DNA of 14,942 nt from Larix sibirica (Eukaryota > Streptophyta > Pinopsida > Pinales > Pinaceae): assembly GCA_004151065.3 (NCBI GenBank), contig NWUY0300107666.1:5129-20070 (forward strand), given 5' to 3'. The notes beneath the pieces are model-generated. The model saw only the letters and a list, made by a program, of their open reading frames with translations, searched no databases and was not told the origin of the DNA. A program made the translations under genes and the position numbers. Shown here in pieces: positions 10,120 to 14,942 of this stretch. Each line of letters opens with the position of its first letter. The first letter of the stretch is position 1.

Positions 10120-11603
10120 CTAGGGACTATTGGGATCAAAGACTATCACAATGTTGGCAGACCTATGGAGGGAGTATGAAGATCCATTTCCCAAGGACTT
10201 CTCAGACATGAAGGCAATAGATTGATAACGAGGAGAAATGAAAACTGAACCAAATGTTGATGCAGACATAGTTAGGAAGAGGCCATAACATATGAATCCC
10301 AAATATAAACAAAAGGTAAAATGTGGGCCTAATAGGATGTTAAAGGACTTATTTTTCCTATTGAGGAATCTAAATTGATCATACCTATGGTTATATAGAA
10401 CAAAAAGACATGAGAAATTTAAAGGATTTGGGTAGATTTTGCACATTGAGGTGCACTTGAATACATTATGCATTCCCTACCCCTTTCATAGATGAAATAT
10501 TGCAACATGTGGTAACAAAGAGGTACATGCATTCACAGATGGATTCTCTAAATATCAATAGATAAGGGTAGAAGAAGCCAAAAAAAACTACATTTTGTAT
10601 GGAGCGGACATTATTCATATAAGATTATGCCCTTTGATTTGAAGAATGTGCCTATAATGACTTCACATATTGTAGTTTCTTCTTTAAAGAAACTACACAC
10701 AAATTATTAGGAGTATACTTGGATGACTTGACATTATACATTTTGTTAAAGGATCACATCCAAGTATTTTTCTTAATGCTAGACAAATGTAGACAAATGC
10801 ATATGTCACTTAACATGAAGACGTGTATTAATTGTATAAGAATCATAATGCTTCTTAACCGTGTAGTTTGCAAGGGTAGACTACTCATGGACCAAGCAAA
10901 ATTGTTTTTATGATTGATTTTCCCACCCTAATGAATGTGATTATGCCACCACACATGACACTAGGATACATTGGACATAATAAGAAAGTTATTAGAAACT
11001 ATGCAACAAACACAACACCTCTAGATAAGCTATTTAAGAAAGACACAAAATTCCTTTGCATAAAAGAATGCCAAGAAGCTTTTAACAAACTCAACGAAAG
11101 TAGATCACTACATCAATATCAATGTTTGTACATTAGTTTAATATGTTCCATGTACATGTAAATGTATCAAGGACTATAATCAAGCAATGCTAGCACAACG
11201 AGCATTGATCATCATTATCATTTTCTAGTATGAAGCTATCATATCTAGAAAATAAATATACTACTATAGAATGAGAAGCATGTGCAATGGATTATGTGCT
11301 TCAAAAATTAAAGCATTACCTACTAGATAATAAATTCATATTCTTGACATGCATATTTGCATTGAAGAAATTAGTAAATAACCCAAAACATGGAGGAAGA
11401 AGTTGTAGTTGGTTGTTATTATTTGGGATTTTGACTTTGACATAGTAAAACATTTGACAAAAGAAAATGTGTGGGACTTGATCCCTGTGTTAAATACCTA
11501 GTCTATAACACCTCATCTACGGGAGGAAAATGAAGTTTAGATGATGAGTTACCACATGCATAGCTATTTCAAGTTGAATCAATGCCAAATAGTTTCAAAC
11601 AAG
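10120..11603 (+). mobile_element. Decayed Ty3/gypsy retrotransposon pol fragment (RT and RNase H)
   Basis: Translated pieces follow the order of a plant Ty3/gypsy polyprotein. Seen directly: LWREYEDPFPKDFSDMK (10163-10213), the segment before the polymerase; GLIFPIEESK (10345-10374); FPTPFIDEIL (10473-10502); FTDGFSKYQ (10532-10558), holding one catalytic Asp; MPFDLKNVP (10627-10653); the active-site YLDD (10716-10727); GYIGHNKKVIRNYA (from 10964) and LDKLFKKDTKF (11021-11053) of the RT connection; HVHVNVS (11149-11169) opening RNase H; VLQKLKHYLL (11296-11325); and the post-RNase H linker SLDDELPHA (11534-11560). The reading frame changes near 10335, 10470, 10525, 10625, 10695 and 10910, and stops interrupt it repeatedly (for example TAG 10559 and TAG 11561). 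Asn replaces the expected first catalytic Asp of RNase H. Gag, protease, integrase and LTRs are not identifiable. The family type is non-chromoviral by general resemblance; exact lineage is uncertain. It cannot encode working enzymes. Confidence 0.93.
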
Positions 11604-11910
11604 TGCCACTGCAGTGCCAATGTCCCTGCCAATTTGGTTTTGCAAATTTTGCAAATGATTTAGTCATAACCATTGTTATGTTATTTAATAGTTGACAAAA
11701 TTAGGGATGTAAAATCTACTTGTTCAAAGGGGATAATAACTAATATAGCCATGGTGTGCAACCAGGTTTCGAGCTTTTCCCGAAGCCACTGCATTAGTCC
11801 CATGAGATTAAATAGTGCATTGTTTAATGTTGGAATGTTTTATGCCTTGTGAAAATCTTTAGCCTGCTGGGAATGGAAGGAAGGCACCATAGATTTCAAC
11901 TCAGGGCTAA
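11604..11910. other. Junction between pol remnant and LRR frame
   Basis: Integrase would be expected downstream of the linker ending near 11603 but no zinc-binding HHCC or DDE motif is readable. Short duplicated words occur (GTGCCACTGCAGTGCCAAT, TTTGCAAATTTTGCAAAT). The sequence becomes less AT-rich from about 11755. Frames upstream of the LRR segment carry stops, including TAG 11890-11892 and TAA 11908-11910 in the LRR frame itself, so either an exon boundary or a break lies here. Confidence 0.5.
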
Positions 11911-12600
11911 GATCACGAGTTGGAGATTCAGAGTTCTGTTAATGATTCCAATGAAGAATGGCTATATTGGCATAACTGTCCATTCTCTTCGCTGCCTTCC
12001 TGGATTCTAGTGAAGAATTTAAGGCATCTACACATTTCTGGATGCGAATTAATCAGATTATGGGAAAGGGAATTAAAAATTTGTTGTGTCATATATCCTT
12101 ATCTCTTGTTTGGTTGAACCGCTAACATTTTGCAAGCACCTTTCCAGCTGCAAGCATTAGCATTACTACATGAGTTGGTGACAATATTATGTGTGAAGCT
12201 AAAGAGAATAGATGGGTTTTTCCATTGTACAAAGCTTTGGTTGTTGAATGTTGTTGGGTGCTCCGAGTTAGAAGAGCTGCCAAGTATGGAAACATTGGTA
12301 TCATTAGAGGAGTTGAGGACAATTAGATGTGTGAAGTTGATGAGGATAAAGGGTTTGGCGCATTGTACAAAGCTTCAGTTTCTGAATGTTGTTGGGTGCT
12401 CTGAGTTAGAACAGCTTCCAAGTATGGAAACATTGGTATCTTTGGAGGAGTTGGGGGAAGCTAGATGTGTGAAGCTGAAGAGAATAGAGGGGACGTACCA
12501 ATTCACTTCAATCCAGCTTGAGGCAATAAGTTTTGCATTTTTGTTTGTAATCCTCTTCTCATTCGTCATTTGTCATTTTCTTTATGTCTTAAAGAACTAG
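11911..12600 (+). pseudogene. Leucine-rich-repeat fragment of a TIR-NBS-LRR-type resistance gene
   Basis: One frame runs for 230 codons from just after TAA 11908-11910 to the TAG ending at 12600, with a single internal stop, TGA 12115-12117. Before the stop the protein reads as LRR sequence: PSWILVKNLRHLHISGCELI (around 11998-12057). After it come LRRs of the plant resistance type, with LWLLNVVGCSELEELPSME and LQFLNVVGCSELEQLPSME. This LxxLxxxGCSxLExLPS pattern is typical of the ligand- and effector-sensing LRR region of plant TNL immune receptors, which act inside the cell. No in-frame ATG begins the segment and no TIR, P-loop, kinase-2 or GLPL motif exists in the window, so it is partial. 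The last 36 or so codons (from about 12493) leave the LRR pattern and become Phe/Val/Ile-rich, which looks like T-rich intron read through; GT at 12495-12496 is a possible donor. Alternatives: an internal exon set of a live gene with a small intron covering the TGA, or a dead fragment. I favour the latter modestly. Confidence 0.82.
12157..12492 (+). repeat. 138-bp (46-codon) tandem repeat encoding LRR pairs
   Basis: Unit 1 is 12157-12294, unit 2 is 12295-12432 and a partial unit 3 is 12433-12492. Units 1 and 2 are very similar from CATTGTACAAAGCTT (12223 and 12361, offset 138) to the unit end, with only scattered substitutions. Units 2 and 3 share TTGGTATC.TT.GAGGAGTTG. Each unit encodes two LRR motifs, one centred on CVKLxRIxG and one on LNVVGCSELExLPSMET. 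The start of unit 1 (LALLHELVTILC) is more diverged. DNA-level similarity points to recent duplication by unequal exchange. Confidence 0.92.
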
Positions 12601-14346
12601 ATTTTATTACTAGGAAAAAAAATCAGTTATTTAGCATTTTCTTATTTTTGTGAGGCTCTTAAATTCGTCATCGTAGGTAACATATGTTCAAGTGATTGGT
12701 GGATGCAGAGATGGACTTAGTGAACCTCTATTGTCAAAGCTGATAATAATACTACTCAAGATGAATAGTCCAGTCCAGTCCAAAAGAATAAAAATAGAGT
12801 TAAAACATAGACCACTCGAATCAAAATTAAAATCTAGGAAGAATGAAAGCAACGTTTTTTTAAGGATGTCATTCAAATATTGACACGGTTGCAAGCCATG
12901 CACCAAAGAATTCAAACACGTACTATCTTTTAGTTTTCTTCCATATTGTCTCCATGCAATAACAAACACGATGGTTGGAGCATTGTGATAAAACATATGA
13001 AATATTAAGAAAGTTTGGAATGAAAGATGTATTATGGGTTTTTTGAACCTAGCCAACTTATTTTTTCCTAACTAACAATGCACTCCAAGCATGCAAACCT
13101 ACTCCAGCTTATGTAAGGAAACTTTAAGTCTCCTCGAGAATGGCATTCACACATTTATTTATGATTTTTTTTAAGAGATGAAAAACTAGGTTCCTACACT
13201 TAGTGCATTTCAACTAAAGGAAAAATCCCGGAACAATGATTTGGACAAATAAACCATCAAAACAACAGCTTACCAAAGTTTATCTCTCTAAAACTAAAAC
13301 TGATGGGAAGGATAATTTTCTTGGTCCACTTTCCAATCCTCTTCCAGAACCTGTTGGATCTAGAAATTAATAGAAGATGTACCGGTTAATGAGAATTCTA
13401 AAGGTAAATAAGGTCGTCTTTCTCTTGCAAACGATTCCCTTGAACTTTCAACTCAAAACCATAAATAGAAAAATAATTGTTGAAAGGTTCTACTAGTTAG
13501 ATTTATAAATTATGTTGAAATATTATTATATTGTATGAGCTTGTTTGGAGCAGTTTGTAAATAGGTTTATATTTTCTCTCAAATTGGAAAACTTGCGAGT
13601 GAATTGTCCTTGCAATTTAATACATCTCCTTTTTCAAAAACCATTCTAAACCTAACAGGAATTAAGTATTACTGTAACCAAACTAGAAAGAATTTTTAAA
13701 ATAAAAGTCATGATTTATTAAATAATTTACCCATATATGAAGTTAAATTCTTGATTATAGCAACAAAAGCCTTGATTTTGGAAAGAATAGAAGAATACAC
13801 AAGAGATTTTGCTTTTAAGTAGAATATTTTTTCACATAGACCCAACTAATTTCAATTGGCATAAAGGTGTGTTCTATTCATGAATCACTATTCATTGATT
13901 CGTCTAAGGGAATTAATCACTAGTGGGTTTGGTTCCAATTTCCCTTGGCTATGTATTAGTGGGTATTGGATGAACAATAATTCATTGACTACCCTTGCTA
14001 TCCATGCCCATGGCCTACCATCGATCTATCGATCTCTTCCCTGCACCTCTTATTGGTTTAATTTATCACCAGCTTCATCTTTGTAACTAGATCTGTCTAT
14101 TTTCCTTTAACCTTTTCCTTTGAACCAGTGCCCATCGATAATCTGGTATTGGTTGTGTGTGAGGAGAGTAGTAGAAGGAATAACATAGTATATGGAAAAA
14201 TGGAGCTTCCATCATTTCTTGTTGGGAATAATATAAACCATGTAGGGAAATGGTGAAATGGAGCTTGCTTTTTGAGAAATATTGCTAATTATATGAGTCA
14301 ATGATATAAGTATATATATTTTACTGAATGTCTTTTTGTTTGGCAG
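12601..14346. other. Probable intron or intergenic stretch after the LRR segment
   Basis: No gene is supported. Open frames at 12692-12883 (plus), 12688-13056 (minus) and 13880-14086 (plus) have no motif and overlap each other or AT-rich DNA. Small tandem words occur: TAGTCCAGTCCAGTCC at about 12767 and TCGATCTATCGATCTC at 14021-14036. If the downstream exon-like piece belongs with the LRR segment, this would be an intron of about 1.8 kb; that link is unproven. Confidence 0.45.
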
Positions 14347-14440
14347 ATTTATTAGTTGAACAATAGAAGATGGAGAGGATGTGCAGGTTGTTGTGTGTGA
14401 CATTGGATCCGTCACATTCAAGGTATACAGTGAAGATTAA
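14347..14440 (+). pseudogene. Exon-like remnant following a strong splice acceptor
   Basis: The sequence TCTTTTTGTTTGGCAG ending at 14346 is a good plant splice acceptor with a pyrimidine-rich tract. Downstream, the frame beginning after TGA 14357-14359 reads TIEDGEDVQVVVCDIGSVTF and reaches TAA at 14438-14440. This acidic then hydrophobic pattern looks like real protein rather than chance. A possible donor, AAG|GTATAC, lies at 14420-14428. All three frames directly after the acceptor meet a stop (TAG 14353, TGA 14357, TAG 14364), so an exon starting exactly there could not stay open; the true boundary may be further in or the exon may be dead. It might be a C-terminal exon of the LRR gene upstream, by position and strand only. 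Confidence 0.35.
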
Positions 14441-14915
14441 AACTTTCTGTAGTTCATGTATTTTCCTTCCAGTTTTTTCCTTTAGTTTCGTTCAAAGGAC
14501 GACTTTTTTGGTTGTTCGGGTAATTGTAAATTTAAAAGTTGGTGTTTGTTTGATTACGATTTTTTTATCATCCTCCTTAGGTGACCAGAGATGTTTTCTA
14601 GGTTCTTATTGTGATAAATTTGTTTGTGTGCATATTCTATAAATTGCAGAGGAGAAACAATTCATATATGCGTATCATATAAATTTGTTATAAATAGTTG
14701 GGATACTAGACTAACTCCTTGTTGATGCTGCTCATAGTAAAACATTGCATATGAATTGCATAGTGGAATCCTCACAATTCATTTTACATGTAATGATTAT
14801 GATTCAAGCAAAAGTAAGAGGGAAATTGATTATGCTTCAAGAAAAACTATGAGGGAGATTTTTTTTGGTAGAGGCAGTAAATGTTGGAATATTCTCACCA
14901 TCATCATTTGTATTT
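14441..14915. other. T-rich then AT-rich stretch, nothing recognised
   Basis: Positions 14450-14580 are T-rich on the plus strand (TTCCTTCCAGTTTTTTCC, TTTTTTTATCATCC) and end in CCTCCTTAG at 14580, which would serve as another splice acceptor, but no clear coding continuation follows. The plus frame at 14370-14642 reads across this T-rich part and lies in a different frame from the exon-like peptide, so I do not treat it as a gene. Confidence 0.45.
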
Positions 14916-14942
14916 GCATGCATTGCATGCATTCTGCATGCA
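14916..14942. repeat. GCATGCATT short tandem run at window edge
   Basis: GCATGCATT occurs twice in direct succession (14916-14933), followed after CT by GCATGCA at 14936-14942, where the window ends. Every copy contains the RY word CATGCA or TGCATGC. The run may continue beyond the window. Confidence 0.85.

Noticed and set aside
10120-10473. 117-codon minus-strand open frame
   Set aside because: It lies antisense to the readable pre-RT and RT segments of the retroelement, which match their family on the plus strand, so it is a shadow.
12122-12569. Two minus-strand open frames under the LRR segment
   Set aside because: They are antisense to clear LRR coding sequence.
12688-13056. Overlapping plus and minus open frames of 64 and 123 codons
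   Set aside because: No motif, no repeat and no splice context; they are mirror frames in AT-rich DNA.
14370-14642. 90-codon plus-strand frame starting MERMCRLL
   Set aside because: It is out of frame with the better exon-like peptide over the same bases and then crosses T-rich, intron-like DNA.
1-14942. CRISPR array, tRNA, rRNA or riboswitch
   Set aside because: No regularly spaced repeat with unique spacers, no cloverleaf with the conserved T-loop GGTTCRANTCC that I could find by eye, and no rRNA-like segment; a tRNAscan-type run would settle the tRNA point.

Overview
The window reads as nuclear DNA of a seed plant, most likely a gymnosperm. It is AT-rich throughout, gene-poor, full of decayed repeats, and shows no bacterial-style gene packing. 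Two pieces can be tied to known protein families. One is a decayed Ty3/gypsy retrotransposon pol fragment at about 10120-11603. The other is a fragment of a plant disease-resistance leucine-rich-repeat gene at about 11911-12600, with a small exon-like remnant near 14347-14440. The repeat wording of the LRR part (GCSELEELPSMETLVSLEEL) is a style I associate with large TIR-NBS-LRR families of conifers. That taxonomic placement is inference from memory, not a search result.

Layout, left to right. Positions 27-166 hold two copies of a 59-bp direct repeat. Positions 1201-1490 hold three units of a roughly 95-bp tandem repeat. Several perfect palindromes lie at 1989-2084. Positions 2085-5230 are stop-dense in all frames and the last part is strongly enriched in ATGAT-like words. 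An unidentified 86-codon open frame lies at 5238-5498 and is followed by a GC-rich hairpin-like site at 5642-5699. Positions 5703-10016 are non-coding as far as I can see, with AT-rich tandem and dispersed short duplications at 6792-7120, 7363-7520 and 7787-8044. A (GA)15 microsatellite at 10017-10047 lies just upstream of the pol remnant.

The pol remnant covers the segment before reverse transcriptase, the reverse transcriptase and RNase H on the + strand. It is broken by at least six frame changes and many stops and lacks any visible integrase, so it is a dead fragment. About 300 bp downstream, on the same strand, one reading frame carries LRR sequence for 230 codons with a single in-frame TGA. 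It includes a 138-bp DNA-level tandem duplication of two LRR motifs. No TIR or NB-ARC domain is visible anywhere, so this is a partial gene or pseudogene. Its right end dissolves into T-rich sequence that looks like intron. About 1.7 kb further on, a short stretch with a good splice acceptor and a clean peptide could be a terminal exon remnant.

I found no RNA genes, CRISPR arrays or complete protein-coding genes, and no convincing new biological system. The most useful leads are the single-stop LRR frame with its recent internal duplication, the separate exon-like remnant, and several unexplained repeats and palindromes.
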